From Aquimarina intermedia (lineage in GTDB: Bacteria; Bacteroidota; Bacteroidia; Flavobacteriales; Flavobacteriaceae), in NCBI RefSeq assembly GCF_008124785.1, contig NZ_VNHU01000004.1:62001-126000 (forward strand): a stretch of 64,000 nt of DNA. Reading direction: 5' to 3'. Numbering within the stretch: position 1 is the first letter of the stretch; each line of letters begins with the position of its first letter. Below, piece by piece: positions 33,571-43,241 of the stretch. Both the position numbers and the translations under genes were made by a program. The notes below the pieces were generated by a model that did no database searches, was not told the origin of the DNA, and was given only the letters and a program-made list of their open reading frames with translations.

Positions 33571-33606
33571 AAGTCGGTTGTATTAAGGTACAACCGACTT
33601 TTTTAT
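33571..33606. terminator. Bidirectional terminator between convergent genes
   Basis: A 12-bp perfect stem AAGTCGGTTGTA/TACAACCGACTT with a 6-base loop, followed by T6 on the + strand and preceded by A-run sequence. It serves the gene ending at 33551 and the ccsBA gene ending at 33622. Confidence 0.88.
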
Positions 33607-33621
33607 AAAAACTTTTCTTGA

Positions 33622-36600
33622 TTATATTTTCTTTGAATGCAGACGGTATCGCCAAAAGGAAACGCCACCAAGGATTACTAAAAACAAAATAGAATAATAT
33701 ACTGAGCTTGGAGTGATTACCTTATCACCACTAGCATACGAATGCAACCCTTTTAGATAAAAGTTAACTCCAAAATAAGTCATCAGAATACTATAAACAG
33801 CCAATATAGAGGCAAAATTGTACCACCACTTACTTCGTAATCCGGGAACCAGTCGCATGTGAATAACAAAAGCATATACCATAATACTAATTAGTGCCCA
33901 CGTTTCTTTAGGATCCCATCCCCAATAACGACCCCAACTTTCATTAGCCCACATACCGCCTAAGAAATTACCGATAGTAAGCATCACTAAACCAATGGTT
34001 AAAGCCATTTCATTAATAATAGTGATTTCTCTAATATTGAGATCCATTTTCTTTTTATTGGACTTGGTTGTCAAGATTATCAATATCAGTGCAAGTATTC
34101 CCAAAATTGCTCCAACAAAGAAGGGACCATAGCTGGCTACAATTATAGAAACATGAATGAGTACCCAATATGAATCCAAAACAGGCTGCAAATTAGCGAT
34201 CGCCGGATCTGTCCAGTTTTGGTGTGCAAAAAATAATATGATCGCTGCTACAAAGGTAGTTGCTGCAATTGTAAGGTTACTTTTTCGACCAAATGCTAAT
34301 CCCAGTGCCAATGTTGCCCATGCCACATAAATCATGGACTCATATGCATCACTCCAGGGAGCGTGACCCGATACATACCATCGCATAATTAGACCTGCTG
34401 TATGTAAAGCAAAAAGCAAAATAGTAAGCCCTATGACTCCGTAGATTATACCACGTATTGCTTTTTTATCCTTAAAAATTCTCACAATCACAAAAACCAT
34501 CAATAACAAACCAACGACCCCATAATATTTATATAGGGAACGAAAAATATCATATTTATTAAGTGCTATTTCAGTTTTGATTTTATTATCAGAAGGAAGG
34601 ATATCAGCACCAAATTTTTGTTGAAAGCTTTTGATACTTTCTACATATTGATCGGGTTTGCTATAATCTCCCGTGGCACGTGCCTCTTGCAACGACTGAC
34701 GATAAATTGCAAGTATTTGACGGGTATAAACAGAATCCATACCTTTAAATCCTGCCTCATTAAGCTCTGGTACCGAAACCCATTTCTTATTCTCATCATT
34801 TGGAATCGGAAAAACCCGCAGAATTCCGCCACCCAGGGCTTGATTCAATAAGTAAAATTTTTCATGTGTTTTTAAGAAGTCCTTATCAAAACTAGAAGGT
34901 GTATTTGTAGTACTGGCAGCTTCCAAATAAGGATCTAATTTATACGAACCATCCGGCTCAAATAAATCTATCAGCGAAATTCTACGTTCTGTTTTGGGTA
35001 CGCCTAGAATTTTACGAATACTATCATTCTCTTTTTGTATTTCAATAATAGGCACACTGTACCATATAAATGGATTTTCAAGCATCGAAACAAACACCTG
35101 ATCTGCATTCAGCCCTTCATATGTATCATTTTTACTCAATTTTCTAAGCAGTTCTGAAGAAAAGGTGTTTACAGGCTTCATACGTCCGCGCTCATCCTGA
35201 ATTACTATGCTTCCGAATTTTGCTGCGTGTTCTTTAGGTACCAAATTAGCTTTTATAACAGAATCCAACTCAGCTTTGCTTGGTAAGGTTTGCAACGGAC
35301 CCGCTACATGCCCAGGTTCTGTCTGAGCAAAAGAAAAACCAGTACATAGTAGGGCCAATAAAACGGTTAACCTTTTCTTTTTATTTTTCACCTTAGAAAG
35401 CATTCCATCCAAATCTTTAAAACGGGAACCTTTCGTAAATAAAATCAACATCATGCCAAGGTATAAAAGCATATACCCTGCATAGGTAATATAGGTTCCC
35501 CAGAAATCGTGATTTACTGAAAGAATAGTTCCTTTTTCATCAGGATCAAAAGACGCCTGAAAAAAGCGGTACCCTTTGTGGTCCAAAATATGATTCATAT
35601 AAATGTCATAGGGAGTTGAGCTGTTACCTTCAACAATTTCTACTTTACTCTTGTACGATTTATAAACTTTTTCAGTTCCAGGATATTTTTCTGCAATAAA
35701 ATCATTGAGTTTTAATGCGAAAGGTAATTCTAGACGTTTTGAACCATAACTAAAATACATCTCAAGACCGCCCAAAGAAATTTTTTCCATATCATTTGCA
35801 TAACCCTTACCCCCTAACAACTTAACTTCTCTGGTCTCACCATTCGTTGTGACGGCAATAGTAAGTGCGTCTTGTTGTCCTTTCTCTTTCTCCTCAGTAG
35901 GTACAATATCATACACACCTTTAATTACGGGATCCGGAATCACGAACTGCATTCCGGCAGTTTGATATAAGGAACGTAACATCAACGGTTGCTTTTCACC
36001 TTTAGTCAAAGTTCCTTGTAATTGATCTGCCATACGCATGTAAGTTCCATCAAATGGAGAATCAATAAAATACTCATCATTCTCATAGGTGATATTAATA
36101 GCACCCTCGGTAGGCTTATTAAAAGCAATTAGTACATTATGAATGTTGGATACTTCACCGGCTTCTAGAAAATGGTCATGCCGATTACCATCTCCGGCTT
36201 CAACAATCTTAAGATACTCAGTTCCTTCGTCTGATGGAACAAGTCCTAACTCAGCACCGTTTACAAAATTTTTGTAATCAATAATGACCTCTTGTTGATT
36301 ATAATCTGTCTCAATAGTAAAATCATTCTTGGTCGCCTCAGCTAACTCTAAATCTTCAGAAACAACGCGTCTTCTCGGTTCTCCATTAATTTCACCATCC
36401 ATAAAAACGGTTAAATATGTTTTTTCTGATAAAAATGTAGACGTGGTCTCCCCTTCTCTAATTGGCATAACGCCTTCATAACTGATATATCTGGTGACAA
36501 AAGCACCTAAAAGAATCAAAATAAAGGATAAGTGAAGCAAAAGTGTTGCCCATTTTTCTCTTTTATATAATTTATAGCGTACGATATTTCCGCAAAAGTT

Positions 36601-36780
36601 AATAACAAAAAAAGCCATTATAGCTTCAAACCACCAGGTGTTATACACCCAAATACGCGCAGCTGTAGTTCCATAATCATCTTCTAAGAAAGTTCCTACC
36701 CCCATAGAAACTGCAAATACTATAAACAAAAGGGCCATTATACGTGTGGAGAACAAAATACTAAGCAATCTATTTTGCAT
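33622..36780 (-). CDS. ccsBA: Fused cytochrome c maturation protein CcsB-CcsA (ResBC)
   Basis: 1052 residues. N-terminal ResB/CcsB half: membrane helices near 14-30, 51-65 and 80-98, then a large periplasmic domain (~105-440) and a helix near 420-440. The linker includes a second periplasmic section (~490-740). The C-terminal ~300 residues are CcsA, with several helices and the haem-handling WWD motif GGMWANESWGRYWGWDPKE; conserved His residues flank it (ALHTAG, VIHMR). This system II protein exports haem and joins it to CxxCH motifs, as needed by CcoO and CcoP. The fused form is common in Bacteroidota. Confidence 0.94.
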   Translation of the reverse strand: MQNRLLSILFSTRIMALLFIVFAVSMGVGTFLEDDYGTTAARIWVYNTWWFEAIMAFFVINFCGNIVRYKLYKREKWATLLLHLSFILILLGAFVTRYISYEGVMPIREGETTSTFLSEKTYLTVFMDGEINGEPRRRVVSEDLELAEATKNDFTIETDYNQQEVIIDYKNFVNGAELGLVPSDEGTEYLKIVEAGDGNRHDHFLEAGEVSNIHNVLIAFNKPTEGAINITYENDEYFIDSPFDGTYMRMADQLQGTLTKGEKQPLMLRSLYQTAGMQFVIPDPVIKGVYDIVPTEEKEKGQQDALTIAVTTNGETREVKLLGGKGYANDMEKISLGGLEMYFSYGSKRLELPFALKLNDFIAEKYPGTEKVYKSYKSKVEIVEGNSSTPYDIYMNHILDHKGYRFFQASFDPDEKGTILSVNHDFWGTYITYAGYMLLYLGMMLILFTKGSRFKDLDGMLSKVKNKKKRLTVLLALLCTGFSFAQTEPGHVAGPLQTLPSKAELDSVIKANLVPKEHAAKFGSIVIQDERGRMKPVNTFSSELLRKLSKNDTYEGLNADQVFVSMLENPFIWYSVPIIEIQKENDSIRKILGVPKTERRISLIDLFEPDGSYKLDPYLEAASTTNTPSSFDKDFLKTHEKFYLLNQALGGGILRVFPIPNDENKKWVSVPELNEAGFKGMDSVYTRQILAIYRQSLQEARATGDYSKPDQYVESIKSFQQKFGADILPSDNKIKTEIALNKYDIFRSLYKYYGVVGLLLMVFVIVRIFKDKKAIRGIIYGVIGLTILLFALHTAGLIMRWYVSGHAPWSDAYESMIYVAWATLALGLAFGRKSNLTIAATTFVAAIILFFAHQNWTDPAIANLQPVLDSYWVLIHVSIIVASYGPFFVGAILGILALILIILTTKSNKKKMDLNIREITIINEMALTIGLVMLTIGNFLGGMWANESWGRYWGWDPKETWALISIMVYAFVIHMRLVPGLRSKWWYNFASILAVYSILMTYFGVNFYLKGLHSYASGDKVITPSSVYYSILFLVILGGVSFWRYRLHSKKI

Positions 36781-36906
36781 AATCTATTTTCTTTTTTAGC
36801 TCGGCAAATTTAATGATTTTAAGAAGATTTTAAGCCATGAACCTATAGTATATATTCGCTTTTAACAGAACTCGTTTTCTAAGGTGACAATTTGTTTTAA
36901 CTTCCT

Positions 36907-36914
36907 TATTTTTG
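36907..36914 (+). promoter_or_regulatory. -7 box immediately before the DUF2520 gene
   Basis: TATTTTTG matches TAnnTTTG exactly and ends only 4 bases before the ATG at 36919, so transcription would begin at or next to the start codon. Confidence 0.5.
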
Positions 36915-36918
36915 CGGA

Positions 36919-37683
36919 ATGATACGGGTAATACTTCTTGGTTCTGGTAATGTGGCTGTTCATTTATATGAAGCCATACAAGCTATGAATACATTTACTG
37001 TGATTCAATGCTACAACAGACGCGGGATGTTGCTCCATCCTAATCAGGAACCCGGAGTTGTGACCTCTGATTTTTCAAAAATAAAAGAGGCTGATCTATA
37101 TATTATCGCAGTAAGCGACACTGCTATATCAGATGTTTCGGAAAATTTACAATTTGAGAATCGCTTAGTTGTACATACCTCTGGTAGTGTAGCTATGAAT
37201 GCAATTCATGACAAGCATCGCAAAGGAGTACTGTATCCGTTACAGAGTTTCAGTATCAATAAGCCTGTGGATTTTACAACCATTCCCATGTGTTTAGAAG
37301 CGGAACAAGAAGACGATTATTACATACTTCAACAATTGGCTGAAGGTTTATCACAACACGTATATGCCATCACATCAGCGCAGCGTAAGACCATTCATCT
37401 AGCAGCGGTATTTGTAAATAATTTTACCAATCACTTGTACCAAATTGGAAAAGAAATTTGTGATCAGCATCAGGTTCCCTTTGAAATATTACAACCTTTG
37501 ATACAGGAAACATCGGCTAAGATAGTTTCGACTTCGCCATTAGAGGCACAAACCGGTCCGGCCAGACGTTATGACCAGGCTACCATACGAAAACAATTAG
37601 AAGCTTTGACAAACCCATTGTATAAAGCGCTTTACGAAAATTTTACTAAATCTATTCAAAATACACATGGAGAAGAGTTATAA
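36919..37683 (+). CDS. Rossmann-fold DUF2520 family protein
   Basis: 254 residues. An N-terminal nucleotide-binding fold (VILLGSGNVAVHLYEAI, GxGNxA) is followed by VVHTSGSVAMNAI and GVLYPLQSFS, then a helical C-terminal domain typical of DUF2520 (HLAAVFVNNFTNHLYQIG, TGPARRYD). Related proteins are NADP-dependent oxidoreductase-like (ProC/F420 reductase superfamily), but no substrate is known. The 3' end overlaps the KdsC-like gene by 17 bp, a usual arrangement in flavobacteria. Confidence 0.88.
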   Translation: MIRVILLGSGNVAVHLYEAIQAMNTFTVIQCYNRRGMLLHPNQEPGVVTSDFSKIKEADLYIIAVSDTAISDVSENLQFENRLVVHTSGSVAMNAIHDKHRKGVLYPLQSFSINKPVDFTTIPMCLEAEQEDDYYILQQLAEGLSQHVYAITSAQRKTIHLAAVFVNNFTNHLYQIGKEICDQHQVPFEILQPLIQETSAKIVSTSPLEAQTGPARRYDQATIRKQLEALTNPLYKALYENFTKSIQNTHGEEL

Positions 37684-38194
37684 AGAATATTTACAACATA
37701 TTACAACGTTTATTTTTGATGTAGACGGGGTGTTAACTAATGGCAATGTCGTAGTTCACACTGATGGACAATTGTTACGAACAATGAATATCAAAGATGG
37801 ATATGCCTTAAAAACAGCAGTTCAAAATGGATTTAATGTTTGCGTTATATCAGGCGGTACCAATGAAGGGGTTAGACAACGTCTAAGAGGTTTAGGAATT
37901 ACGGATATTTACCTTGGTGCGCACCATAAAGTGGATCAGCTGGATGAATATATGGATATCTACAATATTAAAGCCGAAAACGTCCTGTATATGGGCGATG
38001 ATATTCCCGATTTACCGGTAATGGAAATGATTGGTTTACCAACTTGTCCGCAAGATGCGGTTCCAGAAATCAAGGCCATATCTAAATATGTATCGAATAA
38101 AAAAGGAGGTAAAGGATGTGTACGTGATGTAATTGAGCAGGTGTTAAAAGTACAAGGCAAATGGATGAATCAATTTGATGCCAAATATGATTAA
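37667..38194 (+). CDS. HAD-family phosphatase, KdsC-like
   Basis: 175 residues. HAD motif I is FDVDGVLTNGNVV (nucleophile Asp), motif II near CVISGG, motif IV GDDIPDLPVM. The protein has no cap domain (C0 type), as in KdsC, the 3-deoxy-D-manno-octulosonate 8-phosphate phosphatase; KGGKGCVRDVIE at the C-terminus also fits. This suggests a role in LPS Kdo synthesis, though cap-less relatives act on other sugar phosphates. Confidence 0.9.
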   Translation: MEKSYKEYLQHITTFIFDVDGVLTNGNVVVHTDGQLLRTMNIKDGYALKTAVQNGFNVCVISGGTNEGVRQRLRGLGITDIYLGAHHKVDQLDEYMDIYNIKAENVLYMGDDIPDLPVMEMIGLPTCPQDAVPEIKAISKYVSNKKGGKGCVRDVIEQVLKVQGKWMNQFDAKYD

Positions 38195-38225
38195 TGATCA
38201 AACATAATTAATTTTACTGCTACCT

Positions 38226-38807
38226 ATGAAAATTGTTTTTGCCACCAATAACCCAAATAAGTTAAAAGATATTCAGTCTATTGTTCCGGATTCCATTACT
38301 ATTGTAAGTTTAAAGGATATTGGATGTGATGAAGATATTCCTGAAACTTCACCAACTATTGAAGAAAATGCCGTTCAAAAAGCAACCTATGTTAAAGAAC
38401 AGTATGGGTATGATTGTTTTGCCGATGATACAGGTTTAGAGATAATAGCACTAAACAATGAACCAGGTGTATATTCTGCTCGTTATGCCGGCTCAGCTAG
38501 GGATTCTAAAGCCAATATAGCTAAGGTCCTCACTAATCTCAACAGTATATCAGATCGATCCGCGCGTTTTAAAACTGTAATTGCGTTACAGCTTGGAGAA
38601 ACTACACACACCTTTACTGGTATCTGTGAAGGTTCAATTAACCAAGATCCAAAAGGCGATCAGGGCTTTGGGTATGATCCTATTTTTATTCCTAAAGGAT
38701 ACAAGGAAACGTTTGCCGAACTACCCGCTTCCTTAAAAAACAAAATAAGCCATCGGGCAAAAGCTATGCAGAAGCTACTTACCTTTATAGAAGAAGATTT
38801 GTCATAA
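38226..38807 (+). CDS. rdgB: Non-canonical purine NTP pyrophosphatase (RdgB/HAM1)
   Basis: 193 residues. Signature parts: FATNNPNKLKDI, ENAVQKATYVKEQYG, FADDTGLEIIALN, PGVYSARYAG, and GFGYDPIFIPKGYKETFAEL with SHRAKAMQKL near the end. The enzyme hydrolyses dITP, ITP and XTP to keep them out of nucleic acids. The gene follows the KdsC-like gene by 31 bp and ends at a clear terminator. Confidence 0.95.
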   Translation: MKIVFATNNPNKLKDIQSIVPDSITIVSLKDIGCDEDIPETSPTIEENAVQKATYVKEQYGYDCFADDTGLEIIALNNEPGVYSARYAGSARDSKANIAKVLTNLNSISDRSARFKTVIALQLGETTHTFTGICEGSINQDPKGDQGFGYDPIFIPKGYKETFAELPASLKNKISHRAKAMQKLLTFIEEDLS

Positions 38808-38836
38808 TTTATATTTTACTTTCTCAGCAAATAAAA

Positions 38837-38862
38837 AAAGCCTCTGGGGCTGAGGCTTTTTC
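38837..38862 (+). terminator. Terminator after rdgB
   Basis: AAAGCCTC / GAGGCTTT stem with a 7-base loop, then TTTC. It lies about 30 bp after the rdgB stop. Confidence 0.87.
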
Positions 38863-39167
38863 GTTTCGGGGTAATTAATAATGTAAACTTGTAGGCAAAA
38901 AAAATTCAAACAAACAATTAAAAAACAACTACAATATCTCTCTTACTTTTTCTTTGATCAAATATACTTTTGTTATACACAAAATATTAAAAATGAAAAG
39001 CAATGAATTGTTCAAAAGCCGATGAAAAGCAATATTGATCGATAAAGTGTTTTTATTGTTTTTTTATCTTCCATTTGCTCAAAAAAAAATACGGCTAAGC
39101 TTATAGTTTCGTTGCATACTTTTCAAGATTATTGTAACATTACGTCGTAAAATTTCTAAACACATTC
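38863..39167. other. AT-rich gap before nhaC
   Basis: About 305 bp, very AT-rich, with no supportable ORF. It should contain the nhaC promoter; TACTTTTC at about 39117-39124 is the best -7 candidate. TGATCGATAAAG near 39034 is not a TGA-N6-TCA site. Confidence 0.4.
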
Positions 39168-40655
39168 ATGAAAAGTCAAGCTAATTCTTCTAGTGCCCCA
39201 GAAAATGATGAAATTATTGAAAATAGAGAATTAAGTATTTGGGAAGCCATACTCCCAATTATCATATTGGTGGGTATGTTATTTTATAACGTAGCATTTG
39301 CCTTTGGTGATGATGCACTAAGTGGAAGTAATCAGTTTATTTTACTTCTGGGAGCAGCGGTAGCAGCTATAGTGGGATTTTTTAATAAGGTTTCTTATAG
39401 CACAATGATGGAGGAAATCGCAAAAAATATAAAATCTACTTCCAGCGCACTTCTGATTTTGTTAATGGTAGGATCCCTTGCCGGAACTTGGTTAATTAGT
39501 GGAATCATACCAACAATGATCTATTACGGCTTACAAATTTTAAACCCTACTATTTTTTTGGCAGCTTGTGTGGTAATATGTGCCATAATTTCTATTGCGA
39601 CCGGGAGTTCATGGACCACCTCGGCTACGGTAGGTATTGCATTGATCGGTATTGGTGATACTTTAGGAATTTCATTAGGTATGACTGCGGGAGCTGTAAT
39701 TTCCGGAGCCTATTTCGGTGATAAGATGTCCCCCTTGTCTGATACCACAAATTTAGCTCCTGCCATGGCTGGTGCTGATTTGTTTACTCATATAAAATAT
39801 ATGATGTACACTACCATCCCAACTGTTACAATTACACTTATTGTTTTTACGATCATTGGGTTTACTATAACTACCACGGGAGCACCGGAGATCAGTGGTC
39901 AGCTTGCAGCAATTGATAGTGCGTTCACTATTACTCCGTGGCTATTTTTGGTACCTGCGCTGGTTATATTATTGATCATAAAAAAAACACCCCCATTAAT
40001 AGCATTGCTTGCGGGAACACTTCTAGGAGCGATAGCTGCTATTATTGCTCAACCCGATATTGTTATGAATATTGCCGGTAGTAAAGTATTAGATTTTAAT
40101 GCGGCTTATATCGGAGTAATGAAAGCTATAACCGTTGATACAGCGGTAGAAACTTCAAGCACTCAGTTAAATGATCTTTTTGCTTCTGGCGGAATGGCAG
40201 GGATGTTGGGCACAATATGGTTGATAGTGTGCGCTATGGTTTTTGGTGGAGTCATGGATGCTATAGGAGCACTTGCCCGTATCAGCAAGGCTTTGCTTAG
40301 CTTATTTGATTCTATCTTTGGGTTATTTGCAAGTACTGCTTTAAGCTGTGTGGTGCTTAACGCCACTGCTTCTGATCAATATTTGGCTATTGTAGTACCT
40401 GGCAGAATGTATGCCAAAGCATTTAAAGATAAAGGTCTTGCACCCGAAAATCTTAGTCGAACTTTGGAAGATTCGGGTACGGTAACTTCGGTATTGATTC
40501 CATATAACACTTGCGGTGCCTACCAAAGTGGTGTATTGGGCGTGCCGGTTGCAGAATACTTTGTATATGCCATCTTTAATTGGCTGAGTCCCTTTATGAC
40601 CCTTTTCTTTGCGGCCTTTAGTATAAAAATAAGGAAGTTAGTTACTTCAAATTAG
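39168..40655 (+). CDS. nhaC: Na+/H+ antiporter, NhaC family
   Basis: 495 residues, about eleven or twelve membrane helices. NhaC-type motifs: GSSWTTSATVGIALIGIG, SGAYFGDKMSPLSDTTNLAP (about 181-200) and GTVTSVLIPYNTCGAYQ near 440. The inner-membrane transporter exchanges Na+ for H+ and probably serves Na+ and pH homeostasis in a marine setting. It is a single gene; the next gene is on the other strand. Confidence 0.93.
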   Translation: MKSQANSSSAPENDEIIENRELSIWEAILPIIILVGMLFYNVAFAFGDDALSGSNQFILLLGAAVAAIVGFFNKVSYSTMMEEIAKNIKSTSSALLILLMVGSLAGTWLISGIIPTMIYYGLQILNPTIFLAACVVICAIISIATGSSWTTSATVGIALIGIGDTLGISLGMTAGAVISGAYFGDKMSPLSDTTNLAPAMAGADLFTHIKYMMYTTIPTVTITLIVFTIIGFTITTTGAPEISGQLAAIDSAFTITPWLFLVPALVILLIIKKTPPLIALLAGTLLGAIAAIIAQPDIVMNIAGSKVLDFNAAYIGVMKAITVDTAVETSSTQLNDLFASGGMAGMLGTIWLIVCAMVFGGVMDAIGALARISKALLSLFDSIFGLFASTALSCVVLNATASDQYLAIVVPGRMYAKAFKDKGLAPENLSRTLEDSGTVTSVLIPYNTCGAYQSGVLGVPVAEYFVYAIFNWLSPFMTLFFAAFSIKIRKLVTSN

Positions 40656-40726
40656 ATTCTGGCATTTAAAGGTCATAGTTTTAAAAAATTCAGAATGGGA
40701 AAACTTGAAAACTATGTCTCAAGCTC

Positions 40727-41119
40727 TTAATCCAAAATAGGAATAGGCTTTTTATCGTGGTCAATTGCTACAAACTTGAAGTTTCCCGAAACGGCTATTT
40801 CTCGATCATAAGTATACATATCTTCCTTATAAATATCAACTTTAACCAAGCAACTTGTTCGTCCGACTTCACTTACTTTTGCCACTAGCTCTATAATGGA
40901 TCCTGCCGGAATTGGTTTTTCAAAATCAATTTTATCACTTGAGATCGTAACTACTTTTTTTCTGCTAAAACGGGTTGCACAAATAAAAGAAACTTCGTCC
41001 ATAAGTTGCAAGGCTGTTCCACCGAATAAAGTTTCATAATGATTAGTAGTATTTGGAAAAACAGCTTTAAAAATACGAGTCTCTGAGGTTTCAATAAGTT
41101 CTGTAATAGATGACATCAT
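40727..41119 (-). CDS. Acyl-CoA thioesterase, hotdog fold (YciA-like)
   Basis: 130 residues: ETRIFKAVFPNTTNHYETLFGGTALQLMDEVSFICA carries the NH-x4-FGG-x6-MDE motif of the YciA/cytosolic acyl-CoA hydrolase group, and VVTISSDKIDFEKPIPAGSIIELVAKV the central strand. It hydrolyses acyl-CoA thioesters; substrate range is not visible. A predicted -7 box TACCTTTG (reverse strand, 41154-41161) lies upstream. Confidence 0.92.
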   Translation of the reverse strand: MMSSITELIETSETRIFKAVFPNTTNHYETLFGGTALQLMDEVSFICATRFSRKKVVTISSDKIDFEKPIPAGSIIELVAKVSEVGRTSCLVKVDIYKEDMYTYDREIAVSGNFKFVAIDHDKKPIPILD

Positions 41120-41153
41120 GGTACGTATTGGTTTATATTATAAAGTATAATGT

Positions 41154-41181
41154 CAAAGGTACTTTTATCCTCTTATATTTG
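41154..41181. promoter_or_regulatory. Divergent -7 boxes
   Basis: Reverse TACCTTTG at 41154-41161 for the thioesterase; forward TATATTTG at 41174-41181 for the nitroreductase-like gene at 41205. Both fit TAnnTTTG. No TGA-N6-TCA site accompanies them. Confidence 0.6.
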
Positions 41182-41204
41182 TACTATCTATTAAAAAAGA
41201 ATAC

Positions 41205-41846
41205 ATGAATATTATTGAGAGTCTCCAATGGCGCTATGCAACTAAAAAGTTTGATCCTTCTCGACTACTTCCAAATGAAAAAATTGATATTTTGGCACAA
41301 GCCTTTAATCTTACGGCTACCTCCTATGGTCTACAACCGCTTCGGTTAGTTATTATCCAAAATAAAAAGCTACAACAGGAATTAACCAAGCATTCATGGA
41401 ATCAACATCAGGTTGCCGATGCATCACATCTACTTATTTTGTGTATTGAAAAACGTGTAGCAGAAACTTTTATAACTAAGCATTTTGAGAATGTAAAAGC
41501 CATCCGTAATACAGATGACACAATTCTGGATCCTTTTAAGCAACAATTAATAACCTCTTTTAAGGATAAGCCAAAAGAAGATATTACAAATTGGGCAGCC
41601 AAGCAAGCTTACCTCGCTATGGGAAATTTACTAACTGTATGCGCTACAGAACAAATAGACGCATGCCCCATGGAAGGCTTTATTCCTGAGAAGTACGATG
41701 AAATTTTAAATTTAAGCGAAAATGATCTTTCTTCGGTACTCGTCTTACCGGTAGGTTATCGAGCGGAAGATGACATGTTTTCTAAGCTACAAAAAGTAAG
41801 ACGTAATATGGGAGAAACCGTGATCTACCACAATGCTGATAACTAA
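41205..41846 (+). CDS. NAD(P)H-dependent oxidoreductase, nitroreductase family
   Basis: 213 residues. SLQWRYATKKFDPSRLL is the usual start; TATSYGLQPLRLVII and WAAKQAYLAMGNLLTVCATEQIDACPMEGF (about 125-155) are the FMN-binding and dimer motifs, and LPVGYRAEDD closes the fold. Members reduce nitro compounds, quinones or flavins (NfsB/YdgI-like). The physiological substrate is not known. Confidence 0.92.
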   Translation: MNIIESLQWRYATKKFDPSRLLPNEKIDILAQAFNLTATSYGLQPLRLVIIQNKKLQQELTKHSWNQHQVADASHLLILCIEKRVAETFITKHFENVKAIRNTDDTILDPFKQQLITSFKDKPKEDITNWAAKQAYLAMGNLLTVCATEQIDACPMEGFIPEKYDEILNLSENDLSSVLVLPVGYRAEDDMFSKLQKVRRNMGETVIYHNADN

Positions 41847-41899
41847 GTTTTCAATATTCAAAAAACAATATAAATTGGAATGAATCACCTTCTTTTAGG

Positions 41900-41907
41900 T
41901 ATTTTTG
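41900..41907 (+). promoter_or_regulatory. -7 box of the DegT-family gene
   Basis: TATTTTTG matches the consensus; the ATG follows at 41972, leaving a leader of about 60 nt with a short CCGT/ACGG hairpin. Confidence 0.5.
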
Positions 41908-41971
41908 CCAATAGCAATACCGTACACTATATATACGGATTATACTATAATCACTTTTAAAACAAAACTGG

Positions 41972-43162
41972 ATGCCAGGATTTGAATTATTTGGAGCAGA
42001 AGAAAAAAAAGAGGTACAAGATGTATTAGACAATGGTGTCTTAATGCGTTATGGTTTTGATGGCATGCGTAATGGTCATCATAAAGCGCTGGAGCTAGAA
42101 CAAGCTTTAGCTAAAAGAATGGAGTCAGATTATGCTCAAGTTGTATCAAGCGGAACCGCTGCGTTAACAGTTGCATTGGCCAGCGCGGGTGTTGGTCATG
42201 GTGACGAAGTTATTGTACCTACATTCACATTTGTAGCTAGTTTTGAGGCTGTCTTATCCGTAGGTGCTATTCCTATCTTATGTGATATAGATGATACATT
42301 AACACTAAAACCTGAAGCAGTAGAAGCGGCTATCACTAAAAATACTAAGGTTATTATGCCTGTACACATGTGTGGCTCTATGGCAGATCTTGATGCCCTT
42401 CGAGAAATTTGTGATACGCACGACCTTATATTATTAGAAGATGCTTGTCAGGCCATTGGAGGTACCTATGATAATAAGCCACTGGGAAGTATAGGAGATC
42501 TAGGGTGTTTTAGTTTTGATTATGTAAAAACCATAACCTGTGGTGAAGGCGGAGGTCTCATTACTAATTCTAAAGAGTATGCTGAGCGTGCACATAAATA
42601 TCAGGATCACGGACATGATCACATTGGTAATGATCGTGGAGCTGAATCGCATCCATTCTTAGGGTACAATTATCGCTTATCAGAATTAAATGCTGCTGTT
42701 GGTATCGCACAATTGAGAAAATTGGATGAAACCTTAGCAAAACAGAAAAGAACTTATACAGTTTTACGTGACGCTCTAACCACTATTCCTGAAGTGACTT
42801 TTAGAAAAGTTCCTTTAAAAGGAGAAGAAAGCTACGCTTTTTTGAATATTTTCTTACCCACTGAAGATTTAGCTAGAAAAGCACATAAAGCTTTGGGAAG
42901 TCATGGGGTTGATGCGTGTTTCTATTGGTACGATAACAACTGGCATTATTACAAAAAATGGGAGCATTTGTTGAATCCGAGTACGTTGGTCCGATTCTCT
43001 GATACAATAAACAAACGTCTCAAAGACAATAACAGAAGCTTCGAGGAGAGTGATGCCTGGATGGGACGAACAGTTTCATGCCTAATAAAGGTTGGATGGT
43101 CTCCAGAAGAGGTTCAGGAAAGAGCTGAACGCATGGTATCAGCCATTCAAAGTGTTTTGTAA
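41972..43162 (+). CDS. DegT/DnrJ/EryC1/StrS-family PLP aminotransferase
   Basis: 396 residues. PLP Lys is K186 in CFSFDYVKTITCGEGGG, with D157 in LLEDACQAIGG and the phosphate-binding SSGTAALTVAL at 59-69. The family transaminates nucleotide- or keto-sugars for polysaccharides and antibiotics. The C-terminal part with YWYDNNWHYYKKWEHLL is unusual for sugar aminotransferases in general but seen in Bacteroidota members. No sugar-biosynthesis neighbours are present, so the substrate cannot be guessed. Confidence 0.9.
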   Translation: MPGFELFGAEEKKEVQDVLDNGVLMRYGFDGMRNGHHKALELEQALAKRMESDYAQVVSSGTAALTVALASAGVGHGDEVIVPTFTFVASFEAVLSVGAIPILCDIDDTLTLKPEAVEAAITKNTKVIMPVHMCGSMADLDALREICDTHDLILLEDACQAIGGTYDNKPLGSIGDLGCFSFDYVKTITCGEGGGLITNSKEYAERAHKYQDHGHDHIGNDRGAESHPFLGYNYRLSELNAAVGIAQLRKLDETLAKQKRTYTVLRDALTTIPEVTFRKVPLKGEESYAFLNIFLPTEDLARKAHKALGSHGVDACFYWYDNNWHYYKKWEHLLNPSTLVRFSDTINKRLKDNNRSFEESDAWMGRTVSCLIKVGWSPEEVQERAERMVSAIQSVL

Positions 43163-43189
43163 AGAACAAATATATACTATAAATAAAAA

Positions 43190-43224
43190 TGCGTGATTCT
43201 ATTACAAGAATCACGCATTTTTTT
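43190..43224. terminator. Terminator between convergent degT-family and ribB genes
   Basis: Stem TGCGTGATTC (43190-43199) / GAATCACGCA (43208-43217) followed by T7. Confidence 0.9.
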
Positions 43225-43241
43225 ATACTATTTGAATATGG

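Noticed and set aside
39030-39045. TGATCGATAAAG upstream of nhaC
   Set aside because: The second half does not fit TCA, and the -7 box distance is wrong.
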